From Trichobilharzia szidati (lineage: Eukaryota > Platyhelminthes > Trematoda > Strigeidida > Schistosomatidae): 64,000 nt of DNA. The first letter of the stretch is position 1; each line of letters starts with the position of its first letter. The stretch spans positions 8,912,354 through 8,976,353 of the forward strand of contig OX235272.1 of assembly GCA_944472155.2 (NCBI GenBank), read 5' to 3'. A program made the position numbers and the translations under genes. Positions 39,201 through 52,900 of this stretch are shown one piece after another. The notes beneath the pieces were generated by a model. The model searched no databases, had not been told where the DNA came from, and saw nothing but the letters and a program-made list of their open reading frames with translations.

Positions 39201-42200
39201 ACTTTTACTACTACATTGCATTTATTCGTAGCTATTGTTATTCCTAGTGAAAGGGAGCCGATTTCAAGTCATTATTATTATTAGTGTTTATTGACTGTTC
39301 TACCTCGGTGCTCTCCTGTTTCTTTCTCTCTCCCTATCTACCCCTCTCTACATACACACACTTCATACGCTTCATCGATTTAATTAAACTCTTAAAAATT
39401 GGAAGATTTGAAAAGCAAATTAATAATAATAATAGCAATACTCAGGAAATCATTTGCAAAAAAACAACCCCAAGCTAAACCGACTGGAGAAAGTGAATGA
39501 ATTCACCGCTGTGTTTTTTAGTGCATTCGTGTCGGTGCGTGGGTGGATTCGTGTACCGGTGTCTTTGTAGCTGATTGAGCATAGGGAGACACAAATAGAC
39601 AGACAGACAGAAAGAGAGGAGCCGAAAAAAATAAAATAAAAATATAAAAAAGTGTCTTTTGGAAAATAAAATCACAACAGAATAAAATAACGACCTTACG
39701 GAGGAAGATAAAAGCGAATACTTGTGTGTATAAAAATTAAAATAAAATATAAAAATAAGGGTGGGGTGGGGTGAAATAGGGTGCTTAGAATTAGAACGAA
39801 GAGTTTACTCACGGTTCATTGAATACAGTCTACGAAAAACCGAAAAAAGCAATGTTCTGTGCAATGCAAGCAAGAATAAACCCCACCCCCACTCCAACCG
39901 ATAACACAGATATATATATGAGTTACAGGATTTCATCATGAGCTGACATCAGTTATCGGAACCATTAGAAAACCTGCAGGGAGTACTGGACAGTTGTTTC
40001 GTCAGCCTCGTTTGGGACTCTACAGCAGTACGCACCCACCGGGGTACTGCATATATATATATATATATATGTAGTTGGAGGCAATTGGCTACAGGAAGCC
40101 TCAGTTGTACCTAGGTTTCCTGCTAGTTCGCACTCACCAATCAGTTGGGAAGGCCCACCTGCAACCACCTTGAAGGAACTTATGTCCCTCCTTCTGAAAT
40201 TCGAACCGGCGTCACTCAATGAGTACTGCAGGCATAGACGTTACTATTGAGCAACTATTTGGGTTGATTGCCTCCAAGTATCTAATAACAATAATTCTGA
40301 GTGTACCATGATGATCAGCCAACTAGAATAGGGGGTTCAAGTCTCACAAGGGACATGAGTTCCTTCAAGGTGGTTGCAGATACGCTTCGCTGACAGACTA
40401 GTGAGTGCCAACTGAAACGAAACCCAGGTCGAAGGCTTCCTATAGTCGATTGCCTCCAACTATCTAACATAGTCATAAATCAGAAGTTCATTGGTGGATA
40501 ATGTGAAGTCAGTGCTACTATACGGATCAGAGACTTGCACTGCGCGTCATAAAAAGCATCTCAAACAAACTACAGACCTTCATTAACAGTTGTCTTCGCT
40601 CAATACTCAAGATCAGATGGCCAGAAAAGATCAGCAACAGGGATCTCTGGGAGCGAACCAACCCAGCAGGAACCGGTTGTGAAACAAATAGGCAGGAAGA
40701 AATGGAGATGGATTGGCTGGTCATACTCTGAGGAAACCATCAAGTGACATCACTAGACAAGCCATTACTCGAGTGGAACCCGAAAGGAAAGCGGCGAGTT
40801 GGTCGTCCAAGGGTGACCTGGAGGAGATCATGTGAAGAAGAATTGAAGGCGTATGGGCAGACTTGGAGCCAGGTGAAGACTCTAGCAGAGAACCGAACTC
40901 AGTGGAGACGCACAGCTGAAGCACTATGTTCCTCTAGGAATTAAAGGATATAATAATAATAATGATAATCATTAGTGGATGGTGGACTAGCAGTGTAGAA
41001 TCCAGAATAACACGCACTTCGTCCTATTTGGGATTCCTCAGCTAATTGATGTACCTGCACACCCCAATGAGTGATGATTTTCCCACCGAGGCTCAAACCC
41101 AGTACCCATAGTTTCATATGTCCAAGCCTTATCCACTAGACCACTTGGGCCACGAGTGAGACACTACCTTTTGTGCAACGGGTCGTATTAATTATTGAAT
41201 TCAATTTTAGATTTTCCCGTCGATTGATTGGACCGAAGTGCTCGGTCTCAGGTTGACATTTCTGTCGGCTTCTAGTACAGATACTTCGACGATGTCTCGG
41301 CATGTAATTCGAAGTTAATTGATGGATGGTGACTAGCAGTGTGGAATCCAGGCTACGGTCAACCTGAGACCGAGCACTTCGGTCCAATCAGTTGATGGGA
41401 AAATCTAAAATTGCACTAAATACTTATAAATGGTTAGACTGATATGAATGTGAAATAAAAATCGAACTGTTAGCCGAATTCAAATTTGTCATCCTTGAAT
41501 TACATTCATCGGTGGCTCATTGATAGATAGACTGCTCACTAAGTAATCAAAGAATTGAGTTTCCAATCCCAGCCGATTTACTCCTAAGCCTATTACTCAA
41601 TGGGAAGCCTGGAAAAGGATTAAGATTACCTATGCGGTTAATACATTTCAAAACTACACTCAGAATCTCTGGTCCACTGGTCGATTACATCAGTGAGACT
41701 AAAAGTTCATTAATGAGCACAACTGTATATAGAAGTTATTATTCATAAAAACATCATCACTAACTCTCTCTCTCTCTATTTCTCTCTGTGTGAGTAATTA
41801 TCGGTTTATAACTGGGGTGACGATAATTGAGACATGTTGAAGAGGAGCCTATTTCACTGTTTAAACACAAGTACTATCTTTTTCCCTCACACACACACAC
41901 ACCCCCACATAACAGACATACAAGACACTAATTGACAAGGGATAAATTCAATTTATTTAGTCATTAAGCAAATTATTAACGATAATAATCATAATAGTCG
42001 ATTTTTTTTCTAATCTACAAAGATTTCCCTTTGCTATTCTGCATATATATTTATATATTATGGAATATGGAACACATAGTTGTTGTCATTCCTCCTATTG
42101 ATACGTGTGCATCTATGCGCCGGTGTATGTATGTATGTATGACGGTATGTACACTTTTGATTTTTGTCCTAAATTCACTCCCCTTCCCCTCCCCTCTCTT

Positions 42201-43272
42201 TCTGTGTCGTATACATTTTAAGTGTTTAACATCCTTTCACAAATCCCCTGTTTCTCTCTCTCTCTTCCCAATTTGACTTTATTTATGTGTGTGACGAGGG
42301 CGTGTATATCTATGCTTCTATGTTCAGGTATCTTGATTTATGTTCCCGAGAGCGCGCGCGCGCTCTTTGCCTCTCTCTGTCATCGGTGTTTGTGTGTGTG
42401 AGTGTGTGTAGGCGTGACAGCTGTGTATACACGGGAAAAAAGAGTGTGTACCTTCCTTATACAGAGTTCCATTAGCAGTTCCACTTTTCTATACGGACAT
42501 ACATACAGCAGTTGGATAGATAGTTAGTTAGTTAGTTAGTTAGATAGGTAGGTAGATAGATGGATGCGCAGGCATACGCTGTACAATACAACAACAACAA
42601 CTGCAACGACATTATTTTCAATGCATTTATTTATAACCATTACATTACATTACACTGCATTCTATTGTATTGTATTGGATTAGATTGGACATATAAACAA
42701 CAGCCAGCGCATAGAACATAGTACAGTACAAGTGATGTTTTTTTTGATGTTGTTTTCAACTGACAATAATCAGGAAATGGACATTGTCGTTTGTTGTTCT
42801 ACCTTTTTTTTTATCTAAGAGAAGAAGGAATAGAATTCTCTCTCTCTATTTCTCTCTGTTTAATTTCCTCATTCCAAAATAATAATTTTGACAATCGTAT
42901 TTTCGGGACTACCATTATTATTATTAGCATTATTACTATTAATATTGCTAATATCTACCATAAAAAGTGATGTTGTACAGACAATAGTTTGTGCGTATGT
43001 GTGTTAGCTTTGACGATACTGACAAGCGATGAATGTATTTGTGTGTGTGTGCCTCTACCTTTTCCTGAGCGCGCGTATGTGTGTGTGTATGTGTAAGTAT
43101 ATGTGTCCATACAGTAGCGATTCTATTATTCCCAGGCATACATACAATATGAATGTATAGATAGATGGATAGATAAACATACGCCCAAATATATACACAT
43201 CTACAATATAACCTATAGAATATAATACGAATGTATCTTTCCCTTTGATCTCTGATTATAATTCTGATTTAT

Positions 43273-43303
<31 letters not shown>

Positions 43304-43906
43304 TAGCTACTGTATAATACATAGTTATTGTTCCTTTGTCATTATAGAATTCCTCCCCTTTACTTGGAAGTGTTGGTAGTCGGCGGTCACCGGATGCAGA
43401 TGATCGGACAAGTCCAAATGGTGGACTAGGTGGTGGTGGTGGGGGTAATGCATGTCATCGTAATGGTGGAGGTGGAGGTGGTGGGGAACATCCGGATGTG
43501 GTGGAAATTCTGGAAATAATCGTGGTGGTGGTGGTGGGGATGGAGGAGGAGATGTCGGCGGTGGCGGCGGCCATGGTGGTGGTGGTGGGGGTGATCGTGG
43601 TCGATCGTCTGATAATTCAGGTGGTGGTGGAGGAGGTGGTGGGCGTACTGCAACTAATAATCAACATATTATTGTTGATCAAGGTATAGGGCGCCAAAAT
43701 CATAATAACCTTCATCATCATCATCAGCAGCAGCAGCAACACCAACATCCGCATTCACTTACGCATATGTCACAGAATTTATCACAGTCAAATACACCAA
43801 TGTCTCGTAGTCATGGTAATGCAAGTCAAGATATGAATAGTGAAGCAGGTAATGTACCTATAATAATAATACTACTTTGTCTGATTTATTTTATTCAATT
43901 TTGTTC

Positions 43907-43964
<58 letters not shown>

Positions 43965-46900
43965 TAATTATAATGGAAATACATCTCTCAGGATAATAAT
44001 TATTTCGTATAAAAAACAGAAATGAATTCATGTAATGAATGGTCAGTTTCTTTCATTGATTAGGCAGCTGTTTCGTCCTAGTTTGGAACTCTTCTAAAGG
44101 AAGTATCCACCCCAGCCTTCAGAATGTCAGAGATCAAACCCTTGAGCTTCAAGTTACTAGGCGAGTTGCAAAATTCAATAACCTATGAATTCCAGATCCC
44201 ATTACATCGTGTTATGGCGCTGTCGTCCACTTAATCCTGAGCAGAAAACGAGAAACAACCTAATGAATGGACTGATGACCTTAAGCAGCCAATCATATGA
44301 CTCTGTAGTCTATAGGCGCAAATATGGATGCTTTACACCAATTACGTAACAAATTTCGTTGAGACCTAGTATTTAAGTATTTAAGTTTATGGAATCACCT
44401 AGATAAAAGAGGATCAGAGCAGTGAATGGATGAGTCGGTGAAGAAACACGACGAATTCATGTGCAGAAATTGGTTTAACCAAACTATGAGGAGTACAATG
44501 CGAAGAAATTAGGAGGCTTTTCTTGGAACATGCACAAGAACGTTATCTTATGTAACTGTTATTTAACGATGCATTACTTTTCTCTCTTCAAATTACGCGC
44601 CTTTACCTCGGACGCATCTGATTGGTCGATAGACATTTGTCATGGTCATTTGGGATGCAATAGTTTACAATAACAGAATCCCAAACCTTGATGAAAGAGA
44701 TATGTAGTGCTTCCAACTTTTCAATAATTCTTCCCCTAGTATTGGTTTTTAAAGATTAAGTAGGCTTAGAATGATCAGCCGGTTGAAACCTACAGCTCCC
44801 AGTCACGTGAATGGCGATGATAATGATTCGTGAGGAGACAAAGACAATTAACAACACCAACAGCAACACATTTTTTGTTATTCCACTCGACTCTTTGTCA
44901 CAGCTTTCAACTGACTGATTCAACAACTGCTGAGAAACTTTCATTTCATTCTCTTTTTCTGATGATCTTCTCCAAAGTCGTCTGGTCCCAATTAGGGGGG
45001 GGGTCTGTTTGGCGTGAAGTGTCATTAAACTGGTGGAAATATACATACAGAGGAATAACTGTTATGTTATATCATTCGAAACTGAGCAGTAATCCTTATT
45101 GTTACTACTATTATTATTATATTTTTATTATTAACAGGTGATGGAATTGATAATTCTATTGGATCGGGTGAAAATCTTGATGAATTCGACTTGGAGGAGA
45201 AATCAATTAAACGTCAAAAGAAACGTGGAATATTTCCTAAAGCGGCTACAAATATTATGCGTGCATGGTTATTTCAACATTTATCAGTAAGTGTTGGGGA
45301 ATGAGTGAATGTTTGTGTTTTGTGTGTGTGTGTGCGTGTGTGAGTGATTGAGTGAGTATATATATTACATCTTGTCATCCCATTGAGTTCCCAGTGAAGC
45401 ATAGAGCTTCATGTCTGGGGTCTTGATATTTCCAATCTTGTGAGCTTACTACGAGGACTGTGTCAACTGGGGAAATGAACTCTGGACGACATGTGTGTGT
45501 GTGTGTGGTTGGATTAGTAAGCCTTCTATCGCTGAACAACCGAGACACTGAGGTAAACTGTGGTTTATTTGGTTTATTTTATTATTAGGCGGCAAAATCA
45601 GCCTGGATTGGACAACAGCTAATTTCTCTTCATATAGTATTTACACACAAATGACAGAGATGGTGACTGAAGGCATTTCGACTATCAGAAGTTCTGTAAT
45701 TGATTTATTTCATAATGATTAACGCTCAGATATCATTAACCTTCAGTAGTAATGGTTGTTTCTTCATACGATGTATCTGCTTAACACACACACACACACA
45801 ATTCGCCACTGTCCATGAATTTAGAGCAGATACAGTTGCAGAAAGTATGTATGATCAAGCAACATTTAACCAATCAGGTATTACACAGAAGAGGCCTTCG
45901 TTGAAGGTCATCAGTCATGCACAAATATAACAGGTTCGATTCTCAGAAGACTTACTCCAAATCCTTGCCTCCTAGTACTCCACTAGCCATATGTAAGTCT
46001 GAAAAAGAGGGAAGGTACGAAGTAAGGTTGGCGAAAAAAAGACACCATCACTGTCGTTAGTGAAATTTCAGACACCTTTAGATGGTACAACAAACGGCGA
46101 AATAAATGTTAGCCAGGCAGCTAAAAGGAACTTGCCTTTGGAATAATCTGTATTCCTTCCTGTAGCTCAACAATTCAGTTACAATAGTAATATGACTATT
46201 GCTCAGCTGAAATAAACCAATCAGTTAATTATTAGTCTCTTTTCTATTAAACTACTTATAACCGATATAAGTAGGCTACAATTTTCAGTTCCTAGAAGGC
46301 AATTTTTTTTTCTATATGTTATATATATATATATACATATTTATGACAATTTTCTTCTACTTTATGTACTTTTAAAAACAGCATCCTTATCCATCTGAAG
46401 AACAGAAAAAACAGTTGGCCACTGATACCGGTTTAACCATCTTACAAGTTAATAACTGGTGAGTCCATGTGTTTTTTCTATTTGAGCACTATCCTATTAG
46501 ATTATCACTGAGAATTATCACCCAAACACTAATTAAAATAGGGTAAATTTCTTTTGAACACTCACAGATTTGGCTTGTTCAGATGAATTCCGATTGCCTC
46601 CGTTGTATGTATGTAAAAGTCGGACTCATAGACCATGTGGCGAGAGGTTGGGTGATATACGATAAATAACTTTAAAAGCTTTTTTAGAGTTGACGCGGTG
46701 TCCAATATCGACGAGATGAACCAGTATTGAACTGCGTATAGCTTTATTTGAACCTTTGCCAAACCAAGTTGAGAAGTGTTCAGAAGTTCGATGACGATGA
46801 ACTTGCCTGATCGCACGCCCCACGTAACTAGCTCCTCCTCACAAGCAGTTAAACTGGTAAATACACATGGAAGAGGTGAAACAGTCTGTCTTTATTTCTT

Positions 46901-49900
46901 GAACTAAGTATTGTTTGGCTAGTGAATATACAGCATAGCTTAGTTGCATTGAAAGTCCTTTTAGAGGGCCTTCTAAGACGTTGTGATCAGACCTCGTGAA
47001 TTGCAATTTCGGGAAGACTGATTTTTTGGAATAGTGTGCACTTTCAACTTTTTATTTTCTGAGCTCATGTGTTTGTTCACGAATTTAGTTGGATATCCGT
47101 TTCTATTTAGTAGATCAAGAATATTACAGAGTTCTTCGTTCAGTGTCTCATTTGAAGAGATAGCTCTAGCTAGCCCAGTGAACTAGACGTCTAACCAGAT
47201 TACTTTTGTATTGTGTAGAGGTACGAAGCCCAGAAAGTGAGCATATTGTCCAGTGGAAGTAGATTTTCTGTGCAAACGTCTAGATATTGTCCCCTCCGCC
47301 GTTCGTTTAGTCATTAGGATACCCTCCCTTCTAAGTGAGTAAGTGGGAATTTGGAAAGGTGGTTCAGTAAAGAGGCTCTTTTCGGCGGAGTATTCATTTC
47401 CCTCTTTAGTTGTATGTACAGTCACATTTATATACAATCTCCTTTTCATGAAAAAGAATAATAACAAAAGTGATGAATTGTCACAAACATATTCGTTATT
47501 ATTAGTCAATGTATAGGATGTAATAGGGTGAATAATTTAATGGTGAATGAGCTGTAATCAGGATGCCCGTAGAAACGAAGGGAAATATGGCATTATATAA
47601 GAGTTCTAAAGAAATACAAGAGTTAGAACAACAAACAAACAGGCGAAAATCAATTCATTATAAATCAATAAGGTTGTTACCATGATAATAGAAGTGGTGG
47701 AATAATTTACTTTTATGTTCAAACTTCCAAACTTTCTGCTTGAATGGATAAAGCTTCCCTTGTGAAAAGGAGACGAAAACGTATTTTCCGTCTTTGACAG
47801 GCTGCTCTTCTTCACTTTGTAGACTACCCCAAAGGAGGCATTTGTTGACATGGAATGATGATACGTGTTGACAAGGTGTTCAATTACCACACTGCCTACA
47901 GAGCCACTACTACCTTTCTGCAGCCATGCGGTGGAATGGTATTCTTGAACCCTTTTAGACAGGATACGCGTCTACACAGCAATATTTCAAAAGTGTATCT
48001 ACCTCCAGTACATACTCTCTCTCTCTCCCTATATACAGTATGGTCAAATTTACGTCAATCACGCATCTGGTTCAGAGTTCGATTCCCGGCCAACCTTACC
48101 TAGTCGATAGGAAGCCTGGTAACAAAAAGAAACAAAACGAAAACGAACGCCATCACTAGTGGAACTTCAAAGTTCATTGTTAGTTAATCCATTCTAAATG
48201 AATGTCTTTCATTCAGACGAAACGATAGTATTCCTGAGGGTAATCCACTGACTACCTCTAAACACGCACCCACGCAGACACACACACACACAAACAAACA
48301 AGCAATAAATTTTTGTTGATACAGTGATGATTCACTTATCCAAGTCTCTTGAAGTCAAAAATAATAATTTTCTTAAGACAGTTAATATCTTGGAGATAAA
48401 TTCTATAATAATGAATAATATTCAGCCTATGGGCAGAGAATAGTATCAAATAGGATTTTAAAAAACACTACTAGCACTACTAATAGTATTAATAGTAGTA
48501 TTAATAACCGGACGCTTAGATTATCGTCCGGTTTCTTTTTATCTTGGCATCTGTCTATTTGTTCTTCTTCAGGGCATGACAACAAACTAATGCTCTCGTG
48601 CACACACACACACACAAATAAACACAAACAAAGAGTGTCACACTCAGATAAATTTCATCAAAGGAAGTCGAGTGTTTGTTTTCAGAGAATTTCCTGACTT
48701 CAGAGAGAGAGAGAGAGAGTAAATTCTGTTAGGCAGGAAGGATTACGAGGAGAGAAAAAGAGAGGTATTCAAAGGGATAGAGGTTATACAATCATAAGCA
48801 GCATCTCCTTTTAATGTTAAATAAACGATGGTAATGTGGGCGTGGGGTGGGGTGGGGCGGAGGAGGAGTGGACAGATAATCCCAATTGTAAATAAGGATA
48901 AAGAATAAAAAATTAGGGTAGAAACTAAATTTTCTCCAGAAGATTTTTGAGAAAATAATCAATTAATACAGTAATTTTCAAGTATTGGTTTTGTAAGGAT
49001 TTAGTTTGATTGCATGGAGGATCTCATCATGAGCTGACATCAGTTAGAGAACTACTGGAAAACCAGCTGGGAGTACTGGACAGCTAGCTGTTTCGTCAGA
49101 CTAGTTTGGGACTCTTCATCAGTACGCACCCAGTACGCAGTGAAAATTAATCTGATGCTCACTAGCGACTGGTCCTATTCAGGCAGTGACCTGGAGTTCT
49201 AGTGGGAAGCCGTGGCCAGTAGGGTACAGCAGGTTGAAGATGAGGCAGTAACTCATCGAAGAAGACACTGCGAAATGGTTGCGCTATGTCGTGAATTGGC
49301 AGAAGTTAGAATTCATGTACTAGCCATTGGATCGGATCTCAGTGACTCAGTGGTTTACGAGCTCGCCTTGTAACCAGAAGGTCCTGGGCTCGAATCCTGG
49401 TGGGTGCGTACTGATGAAGAGTTCCAAGCACTAGGACGAAACAGCTGTCCAGTGCTCCAGTGCTGGTTTTTCATTGGTTCTCTAACTGATGTCAGCTCAT
49501 GATGAAATCCCCCACCTAATACAGTAATTATTTGACATCACTACTTATTTTTTATCACGAAATGATTTCGGCTGACTGAGTAAGTTTCAATCTGGAACTT
49601 TACACACAATTGCATCGGTTCAAGTTGCTAAACTCATGTTGGTTTAATGGACATAGAAGATGACAAAGACTGAATGCATCTGTGCAATGGAGAACAAACT
49701 TCAGTCATATCTCCAGCAATTAGTTCTTATTGATTCTGAGGATCCCAAGCAGGCAGTCTACACCTACCCCATATGTGGTTGGTTCAAACTGATGCGGATT
49801 CCATTCCCCAACGACTTATTACTGAAAAACCTCACCTGGTAGCTTAATAGCTGTAAACGGTAAACTTAGGAAAGGTTGGGGAGGTTGTGCGTGAAGCTAT

Positions 49901-52900
49901 CAACACCAACATGTAAAACAACACTCCCAATCCTAAAGTTCCTTTAAGAACTCAAGGAATGACGAAAAATGTCTGCGTGTGTATGTGTGTGTTCGTTTCA
50001 TTATCAAATTTCTCCCTCAAAACTCCCATTTCTGATCATTTTGTTTATTTCTGTGTTGTTTCTAGGTTTATTAATGCACGAAGACGTATTGTCCAACCAA
50101 TGATTGATCAATCGAATCGAGCAGGTATGTTCTTGCTTCTAATGTTTTGTTACTTACTGTCATTTCATCTAAAAACAACGACTACTACTTATATTAGTAG
50201 TATTAATAGTGGTATAAGGAAAGATAAAATCAACACACACACATAATAATAAATGAAAGCCGTTGAATGGATAACAGTCTCGGTCGTCTGAAACATAATG
50301 GGCTCTGGGTTCGAGTCTCAGTGAGAACACTATCACTGACTCGTTAGGGATTGTGGGTACATTCACTAGCTAACCAGTTTTAAATAGGACGAAATGTACT
50401 ACCTGAAAGATTTCACTGTTAGTCACCATTCGTCGTTGAAGCGTCTACACTAACAGTGAGGTGTGTCATGTCGTCAGAAGCCGAATATTTCTATCCTTTA
50501 ATTATATGTATACTCTGGTTAGCGTAGACTTCTCTATATGTGCATCTGTCTGTCTGTCTGTCTGTATGTATGTATGTGTGTTCTGTGTTATCGCGACGTT
50601 TTATAGAATTCTTGACAGATTCTCGATGCTTCATCTATTACATATTATGATGAATATGAGTTGTCATATGAATTAATTAGCCTTAAGAGTAGCTTTCGCG
50701 TACTCATATTATTTAATTGATAGAGCTATTTGATGGCGCAAGGCGGATCAGATGTGTTCCTCACCTCCTTGCAGAGACTCTTGTCTGTTTGGTTTTCCGA
50801 CACCATGGTTTTAATTTGTTATTATTCCTTTGTGTTTCAAGTGAAGCATGTGGCTTCAGCATCTCTACGCTTGTCCTTAGGTTCTCATCTCTTCCCTCCT
50901 CTCCTCACACGATCCCCCCTCCGATGCCGCCTTCTTTTAATACGTCCAACTCGTTGTTTCTCATTCAGCTTCTCCACTTTGTGATCTAGCAGGTAATGTC
51001 ACTCGGCGGTCTCTTCAGCATGTCTCCAATCCTCGCGCTGCCAGAATTCCTTATTGGTTAGTCCTTCCCATTACGGCCATCTAATCGCCAGTATGAAGTC
51101 AGAGAAGTAGGCGGTTGTTGATGGAAATCTGCAGTAGCCTACTGCAAGTGCTTTCCATGACACATGAGATATAGAAGCACTGACTGAACGGACAGCAGTT
51201 TTGAAAATCCAGATCTTGTTTCTTGTACTGAAGACTGATCTTGCCCGGGGTTTAACATCCTCTTCCGTGCAATCTGAAATCAACCTTCTGACTAGATGAG
51301 TGGAAGAAGTGACTGACCTCTTTCAAATTTCTCCCATTGATTAATATTGATTGGTGCTTGTTGCTGTCGTTGTTGTTGGCGTGATATCTGCCTCGCCTGT
51401 GTCTTTCAGCTGCAGATCTTCAAGCTTGTATGAAATTATCACTCCATCCCATTACATTGGAGTGCGTGGAACATAAGGTGGCTTCAAGCGCTAGAGCTTT
51501 GAAGTTTCGGTAACAGTGGTGCTGTTATTTTTACGGGGTGGGATTACTAGTCTCACTCGCACCAACCTTCCTTCTTTACCAGGCCTATTACCAGCTAAGT
51601 GAGGTTTGGGAGTGCGTTATTGATATAAGCATAAAACTTGGGCACTGTGATGGTAGAGTATAACTCCATTATAGATAGATAAGATTTTATTTTGATAAAT
51701 CACACAGCGGTTTTATACAGTAATATTAACTGATGACCATATTTCGAGCACAAAATATTGCCACTCATAATCATAACAAGTCACTCATACAACTTTTTTC
51801 CTTCATTTATATAAATGAGTGAACATTGATGATTAGACATTTGAATGAAAAATCAATATCAATCAAATACAATCAGATGGGAAATAAGACGCTTTTATAA
51901 TCAAAATAATGTGTGCAAATTGAAATAGAATTTTAAAATGATTTATTATCCTCCTCTGATTTGACTGACTGGTGGTAGCAATATCTTCAATATCTCTGGT
52001 ATTTGCGTTGAGTCATTTCTGTTGCATGTGTTGGATGTAGACTCGATAAACCAGGATTTAGCAGTTAATCTCTCTCTCCACCTACCTATATTACTCTTTA
52101 GAATTTTGACTCTGTCCCACCCACTGTATTGTGTGATTGTGTGTTAATGCATGCAGTGCAGTGCTGAGTGCTTTTTTTCTAAATTACTCATCTTCGTGGG
52201 TGGGATCATTCATTCTAAGCTTAGCTAAATTCTTATGTTCTGACAGGCAATCTCACCACTCCTGATCTACTCGTTTGACCTACTTAGTTGACCTTACTCA
52301 CAGTCATTGCAAGGTATTTTGTAAATTATATTATATTGTTTCATTGGGTCCACCGACAGGGTCCTTTAGCCTACAGAGCTCGTCTCTGAGTGAGTTTGTA
52401 GGTTTGAATGCCACCTTAATTCCTGCTTTATTGAGAATCCTACGTAGGGAGGGTTTCAGATGTCCCCTGTGGATTACTTATATTCTCTTTTATTTATGTT
52501 ATCATTATTAGTTTCACCATCATTTTTGATTGATAACACTAATATTGTTATTTCCAAATGTACTTTATCTTATATTGATTTTATTCAAATCTCTAATCAT
52601 GAATTTTTACTCATGTATATCAACGAAGCAAGAAAGTTGTGTGAGTGAGTAGTGCCTCGATATGATTATGAGCAGTAGTAATAAATTGTTCTCGAAACGT
52701 GGTCGCATCAGTAAATATTACTGTATAACACCAGTGTGTGATTTATCAAAATAAAATCTTATCTATATTGGGAGTGTTTCACTAGGCCACAGTGATCGAA
52801 CCCTGAACCACCTGAGTGTCTGGTGAACATTCTACTTCTGTGCCACTAACGCACTGTATGAAATTAGACCCAGTATTCTCTTATCCTTACTTCTTCTTCT

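Larger units (their letters stand above)
27724..43347 (+). other. meis intron 5 (15.6 kb)
   Basis: gtgagt...cattatag. It holds many ribozyme-type repeats (28200-28870, 30105-30390, 32010-32970, 34590-34950, 35330-36125, 39920-40065), LINE fragments, a miniature LTR element (37839-38495), Sm-alpha-like units (30540-30960, 40975-41420) and microsatellites. I recognise nothing coding. 32970-33960, 36280-37370, 38500-39900 and 41700-43340 are AT-rich simple sequence apart from local (CA)n, (TA)n and (GC)n tracts. Confidence 0.9.
46459..50065 (+). other. meis intron 8, inside the homeodomain (3.6 kb)
   Basis: gtgagt...tttctag, splitting the Trp-48 codon. It contains a minus-strand Penelope-like remnant (46540-47900), a degraded Gly-SINE (48060-48180), a head-to-head pair of ribozyme-type repeats (49000-49515), a LINE 3' fragment (49570-49800, minus) and another Gly-SINE (49830-49960). 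Confidence 0.9.

Noticed and set aside
43498..43689. Met-Val/Ile-rich ORF in exon 6
   Set aside because: It is the unshifted frame through a GGT-type repeat. The coding frame after the shift reads Gly/His/Gln and joins exon 7.
47183..47509. 108-residue minus ORF as a host gene
   Set aside because: [19 protein letters not shown] fits the end of a Penelope-type reverse transcriptase, with other frames of the element around it.
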